Assembly: GCF_036884655.1 (NCBI RefSeq)
Contig: NC_088345.1
Coordinates: 19,551,001 to 19,615,000 of the forward strand
DNA from: Musa acuminata AAA Group
Taxonomy: Eukaryota > Streptophyta > Magnoliopsida > Zingiberales > Musaceae
Length of the DNA: 64,000 nucleotides
Reading direction: 5' to 3'
Below the pieces are notes generated by a model. The model ran no database searches, was not told the DNA's origin, and saw nothing but the letters and a program-made list of their open reading frames with translations. Of the stretch, positions 11,819-23,426 are shown in pieces. Made by a program: the position numbers and the translations under genes. Positions within the stretch are counted from its first letter, which is position 1. Each line of letters begins with the position of its first letter.

Positions 11819-13127
11819 TGTTAGGACCAAGTTGACACTAAGAGGGAGGGGGGGTAGGGTGAGTAAGTGCTTGCAATAAAATCACGTTGGTTTGAAAATT
11901 CTCGTTCGATGAAAACCGATCAGAAAGATGTTAACTTGAAAACACATTCGAAAGCGTAGTGAAAGTAAGAAATTAGTTTGCAATGTGAGAATGAAAAGCA
12001 AAACAGAAATACAAACCAGATTTATAGTGGTTTGGTCATCGTGACCTACATCCACTCCCAATTCCTCTTTACTTGAGGCCATCGGTTTCCATTACCGATC
12101 TTCTTTCAATGGGTGAAGACCAACTACCCTCTTACAACTCTTTCTCATTTTCACAAGTTCAAGAGAGAATATTTACACTTCTCTCTTTTACACTTAGACC
12201 TCACTTCTCCCTTTAGAAGAACTACTAAATACTAGGAAGAGGTGACTCTATACTAAGAGAGATTTATAACTTTTTTCACAATGATTCTTTCACCTTTCTT
12301 CAACTCAATTTCGTGCTATTCTAATCACAAATATCTGGGATATTTATAGACCCTAAATAAATTAAAAAATAGAGCAAAAAAAGATCTCATCTCAGGTTTC
12401 CCGGGTCCGGACGGTACCATCGCTTGTGTTGGGTAGTACTACTGCCTATAGCACTGACACTGGGTGGTACCACCGTCCAATCTTGCGACCCTACCACCTG
12501 ACAGAGCCTTGGAGACTGGGATCTGGCGGTACCACCGCCTGGCAGCATTAACTATCGACGATACCACTACCCAGTCTGAGCGGTACCATCGCCCATCCTA
12601 GGCGATGCCACCGCCTGGCATGGCTCCAAGTGGCCGAGTGGGCCATCCATCTGACCCAACTTAGTCCTAACTTAGGCCCAATAGGCCCCTAATTGAGTTG
12701 GCCTAATTCTAACCCAATTACAACTTAAAACTACTTCGATCTAGACAGTTATTAAAAAACATTAATCTCATGTTATTCGGCATATCATTGGTTCATCGGT
12801 GCTTCGTCCAATCTTTCGGCGCATCGTCCTCTTTTACGGTCTTTTGCCCAATCGACATGTTGACCTTCACAATTCCGATCTCTTTAGTGCAATGTCCACT
12901 CTTCTAGGCTCGATGACCGAACTCATGGCATGAAGCCTTCTATCGACACATCGACCAATCCTCCTACTCGAGGTCTAATCTTTTGACATATTCCACTCTG
13001 GCCCAATATTGATTCTTCTTGCTTTAATTGTCTTTTCATGATCGAAACTAGTCTTACATCACTCAAAATACAGATTAGATCATAAACTCTATCAATTGAT
13101 TTCATCATCAAAATCTGAAATTCAACA
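11819..13127 (-). repeat. 5' LTR (type A) of the minus-strand Sirevirus-like element
   Basis: Plus-strand edges are TGTTAGGACC and AAATTCAACA. A minus-strand TATA box lies in GGGATATTTATAGACCC near 12338-12354, with GGCGGTACCACCGCC-type units at about 12410-12625. The 3' LTR, pol and the rest of gag lie left of the window or are lost. Confidence 0.85.
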
Positions 13128-13659
13128 GTATAAGATAAAAGATCTTATATAAAAAAAGAATATATAGGTTATCTCCGTAGTTAAAAAAAAACTATAACAA
13201 GGATAGTTAATTTTCAGAAAGAATATCGATAATGAAAATCGATGACCTCAAAAGGAATCTATAATGAACATAAATTAAGAAGATCACACCACCATAAATG
13301 ATGTTTTTTTTATTTATTCTTTATTTGTGACTTAATTTTATTATCTTTACTTACGATTTACGATTTTAATATGATCAATCAAAATTTGAAAACATATTAA
13401 TTTATCAAGCTTTTAGACAAAATAGTATTCAACAATTAAGAAAACCCATGTTCAACTAAGCCATTGTACTCTCTTCTGCATGACACGATTGCTTCTTTGG
13501 CATCTTGCTCAACAGTTCTCGGATCAGCTTTGGACAGTACTGGCAAGTATTTCTTTGATCACTTTGATTCACTAAAGGCATCTTAATCTTTCCCTGATTT
13601 GCTAATTGGAATGCATGATTTGATAACGTATCAGATTATATCTAAAGTCTGATTTCATC
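13128..13659. other. Unassigned AT-rich sequence
   Basis: Unique-looking sequence between the Sirevirus-like LTR and the short solo LTR. It begins with AT-rich runs (AAAAAAAGAATATA and similar) and has no convincing reading frame or RNA gene. It may be ordinary intergenic DNA downstream of the PILS gene. Confidence 0.4.
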
Positions 13660-14210
13660 TGTTAGTATAAACAACTTTAAGCCATGGCCTCGGGGCATGC
13701 GACTTGGTTCGGGTTCGGATGATGGGAGATCTTCTAGGGATGACCATTGAGACCGCTGAGGTGGCCGGCTGCAATGGTCCGATCGGGACGGGGTCACCAT
13801 TTCCTCCAAGAGGGGGCTCCTCGCTTGGGCGTCTAGCGGGAGGCCTCTGTCTTCGCACCTGTACACAGGTCGGGTCGGGAGAGCTCGACCCGACCCCTCC
13901 GAGGTTCAAGTCAGTGAATAGTCGCAGGGGGTTTGTTGGTTGTCCTCCTTCCCTCCCGTTTAGAATGTAAGAATATTTATACGGAAGCTTACTGTTTCCT
14001 GATGTGCCCACTTGCAGGGGGCAGGCTCGTACTCCTGGTAGCGTCTGACACTGGTGTTGGTGTGACGTGAAGGACCGAGCCTAAGCAGGATGTTTAATGT
14101 GCCTTGATCAACGTTCCGATCCATTTGACCAGGTGGTGTCAGGTCAACCGAGGCATCATCTGGGACAACTGATGTCAACCCGAGTCTTATCGTCATTATT
14201 ACCCTCATCA
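13660..14210 (-). mobile_element. Short (551 bp) solo LTR with perfect TCATC target-site duplication
   Basis: The plus strand begins TGTTAGTATAAAC and ends ACCCTCATCA, a TG...CA unit. TCATC lies directly on both sides (13655-13659 and 14211-14215). On the minus strand a TATAAATATTC lies near 13972-13982, which suggests sense is minus; orientation is otherwise unproven. It is GC-rich unlike its surroundings, with a GGGTCGGGTCGAGCTC-like segment, and shares no obvious sequence with the other LTRs. Without internal sequence the superfamily cannot be assigned. Apparent reading frames inside (13655-14011) are by-products. Confidence 0.75.
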
Positions 14211-14929
14211 TCATCTAATTTGAATCTACATATCAGCTGATGGTATATGAAGCCGATATTCTCAGTTCTAAACGATGACAAGTAAGCAGGGAAGGTACCT
14301 GAATAAACACCAACATCAATCAAATTATAAGCCAGTTAAAGATGACATGACATTGATATCTTTTGTTGTTTATGCCTATTTGTATCCTTACTTTACTTTA
14401 CTATAACAGTGAAAATGTGATGGTTATAATCAGCATCCTGCACAAGGATGTATCTATTGAGTTAAGAACCACGAATTATAAGGAGACTCAAGGGCCATGT
14501 AACATCTAATTCAGAATACCTCTCTCTCATATTATGTTCAAGTCTAGTAACTCAAACGAGCAAGCAGAGAACAAGAGAGCCATTAGAAATCATGAGCAAA
14601 ATCATCCTGCTAAAAGAGGAAGCTAAAAAATATATATTTTTTTTAATTTCATGTGTCTATAGTAAGTTATACTAAGCAAGCCAGCTGAAAATGTAGAGCA
14701 CTTCTACATGCATACAAGATCCCAAGGAATTGTCATATTGTGTTTTTGTTGAAGGATCACATACAAAATCACAAACCTTATATGAACCAACATTATTTAA
14801 TTGAGCTATTTACAAAATTGTACCTTTAAACTCATTAATCATCATATGAGGCAAACTAACAGAGTTCACTAATTTGCAATCACAGGCTTAACAGGCATCC
14901 TTAAGAGAAAGAAACACAAGGGCATAACC
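14211..14929. other. 3' flank of the PILS gene
   Basis: About 0.7 kb of AT-rich sequence downstream of the minus-strand PILS stop codon. The minus-strand transcript probably ends here; several AATAAA-like words occur, but none can be chosen by eye. No other gene is seen. Confidence 0.45.
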
Positions 14930-16270
14930 TCAAACATAGGGGAGCAGCTTGAAGTAAATAACAATATAAACTGAGAGAGACACCACAGCACATATATGCT
15001 GCCAGAACAAGAGTGCTGAAGCTTCCTTCACGGCATAATTCCTCAAGCTAGCAATGGCTCCCAACAATATAGCACTTGGTGTGGTGTACTGCAACAAAAG
15101 AACGAATCGGTACATCTGGTCTCCTTCAATCAAAAGATGCAACTTATTAGCCAAAGCGACCACTCCAATCCCAATCAATGGAAGCACCAAAAGCCTTGCA
15201 ACAATGATTCCGATTGTAGTTCTAGTGCCAAGAGCTGAATCATTAGGACCTTCTGCCAACATTCCTCCAAGAATTAACATTACAGAAGGAACCACTGCTC
15301 CTGCTAGGATGTCCAAACTATCAGTGATGAAAGAAAGTGGCGCATCATACCCAAATACAAAATCTTTAAACACTGGAACCATTCCCACTATAAGTGCCAA
15401 TAAAGAAGCAATCGTTGGGGGCTGAAGGATGTGCTGAATTGGAGTTTGCTCAGCCACAACTCTAATCCTTCGGACAACCTTTGGTTCTGCCAAGCACCTA
15501 AGGGACTTTGGACTACTAGGCCCAGCAGCAACACCTCCCTCCTCAGAGAAATCAATGTCTGGGAAAGTATTTTGAGATGACCCAGAAATGCTCATGAACA
15601 CTCTGGCTATAAATGGTGTCTTGGAATGTGCTGTTTCTTTATCTACCATTCCTGGCCATTCAGCTTCATGAAGCAATGGCCTACTGATATTACTAATCAG
15701 TTCTTCCTCAATCTCATTCTCTTCAGAGACAATCTCATAGTACTCCATTGGCGGCTCCATCATGTGATAAACAAATGTGTAAACTAGGATGACTGCGACC
15801 CACTGGGCAAATGACACATATGCAATGCCAGTCCGTTGGCAATCAGGTCCGAACGGATTATCCGAGCCATGGCACACTGATCCAACTATGGCAATTGGGA
15901 GGTTACCTGTGTTGCCAAAACCGGACATGATGATGGTGAACCGGAAGAATTGGGGCGGTGGACGGCAAATGATAGCTACTATGTATCCAAGAACACAGCC
16001 TGTCGCTGTGGTAATGAGCACATTGACAGGCACGAACCACCAAAGCAAGACGTCATTAAGGGTGACCGACTGGCCGAGGTGGACAAAGATGAGGCAGGGG
16101 AGGAAGAGGGCGAAGACCAGCTTGCTAAGGAGTTTGAAGGTGGCCCGAGGAACGATTTGGATTCGAGGGTGTGTGAGGATGAGACCTATGACAGTGAGGC
16201 ACAACAGTTTCAACAAGGGCAGCACTGCTGACAGCAAATTATCGCTTCCATTGGCCATTCCTCGAGCCAT
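14930..16270 (-). CDS. PIN-LIKES (PILS) auxin transport family protein, PILS2/PILS6-like
   Basis: The protein is a 446-residue membrane carrier of the auxin efflux carrier (AEC/Mem_trans) family. PILS proteins sit in the endoplasmic reticulum membrane and regulate how much auxin reaches nuclear signalling. Numbered from the first ATG (16268-16270), hydrophobic N-terminal helices cover about residues 14-170 and include GFGNTGNLPIAIV at 117-129, the Asn/Gly/Pro signature of the family. A hydrophilic loop (about 175-280) carries the acidic run EENEIEEEL. C-terminal helices (about 282-440) include APLSFITDSLDILAG, MLILGGMLAEGPND and LQYTTPSAILLGAIASLR, closely like PILS2 as I remember it. The frame stays open to a TTG at 16286-16288, but the ATG is the likelier plant start. 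Stop TGA at 14930-14932. The coding frame has no intron, stop or frameshift, so it looks functional. Assignment within the family is from memory. Confidence 0.9.
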   Translation of the reverse strand: MARGMANGSDNLLSAVLPLLKLLCLTVIGLILTHPRIQIVPRATFKLLSKLVFALFLPCLIFVHLGQSVTLNDVLLWWFVPVNVLITTATGCVLGYIVAIICRPPPQFFRFTIIMSGFGNTGNLPIAIVGSVCHGSDNPFGPDCQRTGIAYVSFAQWVAVILVYTFVYHMMEPPMEYYEIVSEENEIEEELISNISRPLLHEAEWPGMVDKETAHSKTPFIARVFMSISGSSQNTFPDIDFSEEGGVAAGPSSPKSLRCLAEPKVVRRIRVVAEQTPIQHILQPPTIASLLALIVGMVPVFKDFVFGYDAPLSFITDSLDILAGAVVPSVMLILGGMLAEGPNDSALGTRTTIGIIVARLLVLPLIGIGVVALANKLHLLIEGDQMYRFVLLLQYTTPSAILLGAIASLRNYAVKEASALLFWQHICAVVSLSVYIVIYFKLLPYV

Positions 16271-18201
16271 TCTAACAAAAATCACCAAGATTCCTCCTCT
16301 CTTGCTTGAGTATATCTAATACTCTGCAAGAATCACCAAAATTTTTTCTTTCCTCCTATAATATATCCAATACTTTGCACAATACCAGGCATTACAGAAC
16401 GCGATGCTCAAGGTACACTTGGCGCGCAGCTGCATAAGGATTTTTCTTCACAGATTCTGTAAAAGGATTTTTGAATAGCATGTAAACAATTTCTGATCCA
16501 AGTTCCACGAAATATATCTAGAAAATAAAGCATTGATTCTTATACGCAGATATAAGATATGGCACAGAATATTCAGTTAAATATTTGCACATAACATGGG
16601 AAGCAAAGATCCATAAAAAATAAAATAAAATCAGATCTTTCGTATAAAAACAAGCTATTCTATTCTACATCATGAATCTTCAATATCTCGGATCAGCATC
16701 AGAACTTTGTTGAGAATCAAAGCAGAAGGAAGGATACAACAAATCTACCAGGAAAAGCCCATAAGATAGCATCGGAAAGCTAACACCACCTTCAAATAGA
16801 TGAACGAAGGTCGAGGCTTTTCACGGAATCTGGACTGGTTTCGCAGTTGCAGACTAAAGATCTTTAATCGGTTTCTAGATTCATCAACGCAACTGGATGG
16901 TTGGAGAGATCGAAAAGCATCCAAGAATCAGTGGCCTGAGAGGTGTAGGTGCCCTTACTTCCCCTACCTGCGGTTACTACGCAATGAGGAAAGGGGGCCG
17001 ATGGTTGGCATTACTTTATGTTTTCGTCTTGACAAATTAAGAAGATGAATAATTAGCGAACATTATTTTGATTGCGAAAGCTGCTCTTAATCTGTTTCCA
17101 AAAGTGTTTATTAAAGAGGAACACTCAAAAAAGTTTCAGAAGAGGAGCGTTGTTGTGCTCAAATTGGACCTGAAACACAAAATTGGAAACCAGGAAGGAT
17201 AACATAATCTTCAGCCACGGCCGTTCGTACAAAATCAGACGGCTGTCGTAGTCACAAGGAAACAAGAATTTGTGGTTTTCCTTGTATTATGTTGTCCGAG
17301 AGGGGAGACGTGGTTGATGGCATTGATTGGAGTCTTTGACCAAGGAAGAAGCACATGATTTAGTACTGCCTGTCGTGTTTCACAGACGCTTGTTCTTATC
17401 CGCAAAGCATGATGCGATTTCGTGTAGGCGACAGCTCAATGTTATTTGACATAATTTTATTTCTCATTTGAACAAGGCAACAGATTTGATGGACGAGCAC
17501 GCGCCGGGACGTACCTGATTGCTATGTGGACGGAGCTCATTGGGTCACTTCCTGCTGACCCATAGTCCATGGGTTGGGCCGGTGCTTTTGTAAGACCGGC
17601 ATTTGTAAGGCGGTCTACCACCGGTTCAAGCTCACCACAATATGATTGAACCACTATATTTATTGTCTGATTTTGTCAACAAAATCCATCATCGATAATT
17701 AAAAGAGATAATTTTTCAGGAAACTTTTCTTTTTGAGTTTTTTTTCCGAATAGCGCTCCTACACTCACACAGCTGTTTCTTTAGAAGTCCTTCAAACAAT
17801 TGTTTTCTTATCTAAGCTCACGTGGCCAAATCGATTGAATCGGATCAGTTAACCGATTCAATGTTTCTTAACGGAGTTATGGTGTTTCAATTCAATAGTC
17901 GAAAACACTTTCGCTCACTATTTTATTATTATTATTTTTCTTCTTCTACGATTAATGAATATAAATATTATGATTTTTAAAATATATAAACATAAACTTA
18001 AGATAAAATGTGAAAATTTTAAAATTTTTCATTTAAAAAAAATATGTGAGAACATTCTTAATTTCCATGAAGATCACATAAACTCTCAAAGAAATTATCT
18101 TATAGAATCTTAAAACTTATAATAAAATTAATAATTATAATTAATGGGGACTTAAATTAATTAAAACTTAGTTAAAGTATTTGTAAATATTATAGGTAGG
18201 T
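16271..18201. other. Upstream region of the PILS gene (putative 5' UTR and promoter), then AT-rich spacer
   Basis: This is the 5' side of the minus-strand PILS gene. From 16300 to about 17700 the composition is mixed and does not resemble any LTR in the window, so it probably holds the leader and promoter; I cannot place a transcription start or rule out a leader intron. From about 17900 it becomes very AT-rich up to a decayed LTR. Small reading frames here (for example 16800-17048 plus, 17457-17654 minus) have no recognisable content. Confidence 0.45.
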
Positions 18202-18851
18202 AACGTTAGAATCATATGACATTAAGAGGAGAGGTAAATGAGTAGTTCTATAGTCAATTTTAATCGATTTTAAAGTTTAATAAAAAATATAAATAAAAAA
18301 TATAATTAACAAAATATTAAGTGTGTGTGAGGGTTACAAGTAAAGTGAATAATAATAAGTAAGCAATCACAAATAAAAGTTACAAGCAAAAGAAACTATG
18401 CAAATTGATTTATTTTATCTTCTTTTGAGGTTATTGGCTTTTATTGTCGATTTTCTTTCCAATAAAAGAAAATCAATTATCTTTGTTATAATTTTTTCTA
18501 TTTTAAAGGCTTAGCAAAAAACCTTGACACTCATTTTCTATAAGATATCTCTTACCTCCTATAATATAATATCATAACTAAACTCAAAAGAGACTTAAAA
18601 AACGCTAAAAAAGAGAGCTATAATATTTTATAAACTTAGGAACGAATGCTCTATCAACTTAAGCCTAAGTAGGGTATTTATAGGCCCCAAAAAACTTTAA
18701 AAATGAAGCCCAAAAATCTAAAGTCCCTAAAATTTTGAGGTATGAGCGGAACTACTACTAGTATTGGACGGTATCACCGTAGTAACTTTTGACATTACAA
18801 TTCTAGACTTTGATAGAACTACCATTATAAAGTTTGAATTCTAAGCGATAA
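18202..18851 (-). repeat. Decayed type A LTR fragment (minus)
   Basis: The left edge ACGTTAGAATCATATGACATT aligns with the family edge TGTTAGGATC...CACTAAGAGGGG, followed by GGTAAATGAGT for GGTGAATTAGT. The core promoter context survives as GGGTATTTATAGGCCCC (18673-18689), and a remnant TGGACGGTATCACCG of the palindromic units lies near 18765. Many substitutions suggest an old insertion. It is cut by the Angela-like LTR at 18852. Confidence 0.65.
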
Positions 18852-20518
18852 TGCTAGTCATAAGTGCCCTACAACCCAATCACGTGAGTGATAACACATG
18901 TGACACGATACATACTTTTTTTGCTTATTATTATTTATTGATATTTTCTCACTTTATGTTGCATATTGCATATATGGTGATGTCTATGGATCTGTGCAAT
19001 AAGAATCAGATCGTAATGAGACTAATTCGTCTTTAAATACAGACCCTAAATAATCTCGGTCATAGGTTACTTGAGAGGGACATCAAGATAACCAAAAAGA
19101 CTAATATACTATATACCCATCCATATGATGGATGTAATTAGTCTTATAGCTACTCATATGGAGATACTAGGAATACAGTGCAGATACTCATTGGAGAATG
19201 AGTTCATTGATCGATCAAGAAATATTGGATGATTGATGACACCTCATTGTCAGACAACATTTCCATCATTCCAATAGTATATTTGGTCCTTAGACTTGAG
19301 ACACCAAGGATATCTTGTATAAGTACTCCTATTTTTTATACTAGACTTATAGGTCAGGAAGTTTCAAATCTAGCATAACCAATCATCGGGAGTGACAACT
19401 AATCTTACGAGGACAATTAAGTGTTGATAGAGGACCATCCACTCTCAATTTCATGAGAGGAATATCTTATATATTTTTGCTCAAGCAAATATTTAGCTAG
19501 GGTCCTTCGGATTGAGAGAGAAAGATTTCTCTAAGAGAATATGACTAGAGCGAGACTCGAGTAGAAACATTATGGGTCTGATAGTACCAAGCCCGATATA
19601 CAGTATCTAGGATATTAGATAGACGAGGGACTATAGATATATGGTAATTGAGAATAGACATGTCCAATGGATTGGATTCCCATATATAATTTGAGGATTA
19701 TGACATAGTAACCTAGTACATCTATAGTCGACGAGTCGAGTGAATAATTAAAAGAGATAATAATTCATTAAATTAGAAGGAGTTTTGATAGGTATAACCC
19801 ATGGCCAGCTCAATATTGGGCCTAGAGGGTTACACATATATGGTTAGTGTTGTGAGGAATAGGGATTTGGATCTGAGATATCCGTTGGAGCTCCTATCTT
19901 ATTGTATATCCAGTAAGCCCCTGAATTATTGGATCTTGTGGAAAAGATCCAATAAGAGCCAATGAGAGATTATTGGGTAGAGATCTACTAATCCAAGAGG
20001 CTTGGATAGTTAGATGGAGATCTAGCACCTAATAGGGAAAGATCCATTAGGGTTAAGTTGATAGGGGGCCTCTATAAATAGGAGGGAATCAAAGGGTCAT
20101 AGGTTAGACACTTTTAGTTGCCACCTCCTATACTTCTCTCTCCCTCTCCACCTCAGCCAACATCCATTGTTTAGGGCATGTGGACAGCAAGAAGGGTCGA
20201 CCCCTTTTTGATCGTGTGGTGTATGTGAAAAGGAGGATTATACAGTGATTTAAGGAGCATCTTCGTAGCCCCTACCATGTGGATCACTGCGAGAGAGGAG
20301 GACAATTGACCTCCTTTATCCTCTCCCATAGATCTATAAGATTTTAAGAATATACGATCTCCCTAGGTAACACATCTTTCATATACGTGTAGTTTTTCGG
20401 TTTTATGATTTTTGCGCACTAATCTTCGCACGATGATAAAACATTTTCTACGAAAAATCTAAGATTTTATTTTTTGTTCTTCCATTGTGCATATGATGTT
20501 ATCCCAAATTTTCTAATA
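18852..20518 (+). repeat. 5' LTR of an old Angela-like Ty1/copia element (type B)
   Basis: Begins TGCTAGTCATAAGTGCCC and ends near TTTTCTAATA (type B consensus TTTCCCAACA). Interior landmarks match the other type B LTRs: AATCACGTGAGTGATA, the GTTACTTGAGAGGGACATC block and CTATAAATAGGAGGGA (core promoter near 20073). It is directly followed by recognisable leader sequence, so this is a 5' LTR and not a solo one. The orientation is opposite to the type B element at 49010-56525. Confidence 0.78.
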
Positions 20519-20989
20519 GTAGTTTTAGAGCTAAGTTGTTTATGCGAAAGATTGACTTTTAAACTACATGTGTTGTATTAAATCATATAGAATTGCTTTT
20601 GCACGATTGTTGTGATTTTTGCCATAGTTTTGAAATCTAGACTGAACACTTTTTCTTGCTATTAAGAGGTGTTTAAGGGAGGTCTTTTGATGTTAAAATA
20701 GTTAACGCAAAAGGGCAGAAAATGACAGTAATTGTTGCTACCCTATAAGTTGGCTAAAGGCTACTTGCAGCCTTGGCCGAGAGCTCTCAAGGGAGCTCTC
20801 AGCTTGGCCACCTATAGCAAAACGAGAGCAGCATGGTTGCTCTTGGCCTGAGTAGGGTAGAGTTCCTGCAACCAGGGATTCCTAGCTATAAGGGGCACCC
20901 CTAGCAGCTAGGGTTTCCTAGCCACATGAGGCAAGTAGTCAGCCAGGTTTTCTAACTACAAAGGACTCTTTAGCCATACAAGGCTACCC
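20519..20989 (+). mobile_element. Remnant internal leader of the type B element, including a mutated primer-binding site
   Basis: AGTTTTAGAGCTAAGTTGTTTATGCG aligns with the sense leader of the type B element at 56035-56107 (TGGTATCAGAGCCAGG then TTGTTCGTGCG). The following sequence has short direct repeats such as GAGAGCTCTCAAGGGAGCTC and GCAGCTAGGGTTTCCTAGCC and no open frame. The element's coding region was lost or displaced: an inverted type B LTR starts at 20990. Confidence 0.65.
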
Positions 20990-21564
20990 TGTTGTAGGGA
21001 AATCTAAGGGTGAAATCACTTGCATAGTAGAAGAACAAAAAATAAAAAACCCTAGATTTCCCATAAATTGTGTTCGTCATTATTGCGCAAAGTCTATAAA
21101 ACTGAAAAACTACATATATAAAAGATTATGTTTTACCTAGGGAGATCGTATATCCCTGAATTCCTGCAAATCTATAGGAGAGGATGAAGGAAGTCAAGCA
21201 TCCTCCACTCTAGTGGTGATCCACACAAAAGGGCCGTGACGATACTCCTCAAATCTCCAGGCCTACTATTTGAGGAGGAGAAAGGGAGAGGAGAATAAGA
21301 GATGGCAACCAAGAGAAGCTCTAGCCTATAAACCTTTGGATCCCTCCTATTTATAGAGGCTCTCTATCAACTTAACCCTTAATAGATCATGTCCTATTGG
21401 GTATTGGATCTTCGTCCAACTACCCAAGCCTCTTAGATTAGTGGATCTCTATCCAATAATCTCTCGTTGACTCTTATTTGATTTCATTCATATGATCCAA
21501 TAATTCAGGGGCTTATTGGATATCCAATAAGATAGGGGCTCCGGTAGATATCTCATATCCAAGC
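20990..21564 (-). repeat. Type B LTR (minus), piece 1 of the outermost LTR of the right-hand nest
   Basis: The left edge TGTTGTAGGGAAATC corresponds to TGTTGGGAAATC. A minus-strand core promoter lies in CCTCCTATTTATAGAGG (21345-21361). It breaks at ATATCCAAGC where another LTR was inserted. Further pieces follow at 23172-23426, 38313-38800 and 46142-46191; added together they fall about 240 bp short of the 1608-bp sister copy at 21565-23171, so the end must lie right of the window. Confidence 0.78.
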
Positions 21565-23171
21565 TATTGGAAATTTTAGGGGCGACATCATATACACAGT
21601 AGAAGAACAAAAAATAAAATCCTCAAATTTTCTAAAGATGTGTTTGTCATCGTACGAAGATTGGTGCGTAAAATCTACAAAACTGAAAATCACGCATGAG
21701 ATAGTTGTGTTACCTAGGGTGATCGTATATCCTAGAATCCCTACAAATCTGTATGAGAGGATGAAGGAGGTCAAGTGTCCTCCTCTCTAACGGTGATCAA
21801 CACAATAGGGCTACGATGACGCTCCTTAAATCTCTAGGCCTACTATTTGAGGAGGAGAATGGGAGAGAAGAATAGGAGGTAACAACCAAGAGAAGCTATA
21901 ACCTATTAATTTTTGGTTCCCTCCTATTTATATAGGCCCCCTATCAACTTACCCCTAATGAATCCTACCATATTGGGTATTAGATCTCCATCCAATTACC
22001 CAAGCCTCTTAGATTAGTGGATCTCTATCCAATAATCTCTCATTGACTCTTATTATATCTCATCAATAGGATCCAATAATTCAGGGGCTTATTGGATATC
22101 CAATAAGATAGGGGCTCCGACGGATATCTCATATCCGAACCTCTACTCGTCATAACACCTACCATATGTGTGTGACCCTCTAGGCCCAATATCGAGTTGG
22201 GCATGAGTTATATCTGTCAGAACTCCTTATGGCTTAGTGAATTATTATCTCTATAATAATTCACTCGACTCATCGACTATAGATATATAAGGCTACTACG
22301 TGCAATCCCTAGATGATATAAGGGAATCCAATCCTTTGGATCTATCTATCCTCAATTATCGTGTATCTATAGTCCCTCATCCATCTAATACCCTAGAGAC
22401 CGTGTACCGGGCATGGTACTGTCTAGCTCAAACAGTTTCTACTCGAGTCTCTCTCTAATCAGATTCTCCCGGAGAACTCTTTCTCTCTCAATTCAAATGA
22501 CCATGGCTAGGGATTTGTCTGAGCAAGAACACATGGGATATTCCTCTCATGACACCGAGAGTGGAGGATCCTTTATCGACACTCAATAGCCCTTGTAAGG
22601 TCAGCTACCACTCTCGATGACTGATTGTGCTAGATCTAAAACTTCTAAACCTATAATTCCAGTATCAAAGAGTGGAGTACTCATACAGAACATCCTTGGT
22701 GTCTCAAAGTCTAAGGACTAGGTACACCATTGGGACAACAAAATTGCTATCTGATAATGAGGCATCATCAACCATCCAGCATTCCGTGAGCGGATCAATT
22801 AGTGAACTTATTCTCCAATAAGCACCTGCACCATATCTTTAGTGTCTCCACGGAGCAGTTATGAGACTAGCCACCTCCATCATATGTATGGATATACAGT
22901 ACATTAGTCTATTCAGTTATCTCAATGTCCCTCTTGAGCAACCTATGACCGGGATTATTTATGATCTATGTTTAAAAGCAAGTCGATCTCAGTATCGTGA
23001 TCTCATCATGATCTGATTCCCATTGCATAGATCCATAGATATCACAATATATTCATACAACAAGTAATATAAAGTGATAAAATGTCAATATATAATAAGC
23101 AAAAAGAGTGTGTGTCATGTCACACATGCCATCACTCATGTGATTGGTTTGTAGGACACCTATGACTAACA
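21565..23171 (-). mobile_element. Solo type B LTR (minus) nested in another type B LTR
   Basis: The plus strand runs from TATTGGAAATTTTAGGGGCG (TG mutated to TA) to CACCTATGACTAACA, a full type B LTR of 1607 bp without internal sequence. The outer LTR resumes at GAACCTCTACTCATCG, exactly the continuation of ATATCC in sister copies (compare 22129-22155). Flanks CAAGC and TGAAC look like a mutated CGAAC duplication; that is the weakest part of the call. Confidence 0.75.
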
Positions 23172-23426
23172 TGAACCTCTACTCATCGTAATGCCTATCA
23201 TATGTGTGTGACCCTCTAGGCCCAATATCGAGTTGGCCATGAGTCATACCTGTCAAAACTTCTTCTGGCTCAGTGAATTATTATCTCTATAATAATTCAC
23301 TTGACTCATCGATTGTGGACGTACTATGTCACTATGCCATAGTCCCTAGAAGATAAAAGGGAATCTAATCCATTTGGACTTGTTTGTCCTCAGTTACTAC
23401 ATACCTATAGTCCCTCATCCATCTAA
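23172..23426 (-). repeat. Outermost type B LTR, piece 2
   Basis: Continues from piece 1 (GAACCTCTACTCATCGTAAT ... CCCTCATCCATCTAA) and is cut at TCTAA (23422-23426), the target-site duplication of the next insertion. Confidence 0.8.

Noticed and set aside
13655..14011. 118-codon minus-strand frame
   Set aside because: Lies in the solo LTR 13660-14210 and runs over its edge; no protein motif.
16271..16288. Start of the PILS protein at 16288 (MVIFVRM...)
   Set aside because: The codon there is TTG; the first ATG in frame is at 16268-16270, the usual choice in plants.
15054..16319. Several plus-strand frames opposite the PILS gene
   Set aside because: Shadows of the minus-strand coding frame, with no recognisable content.
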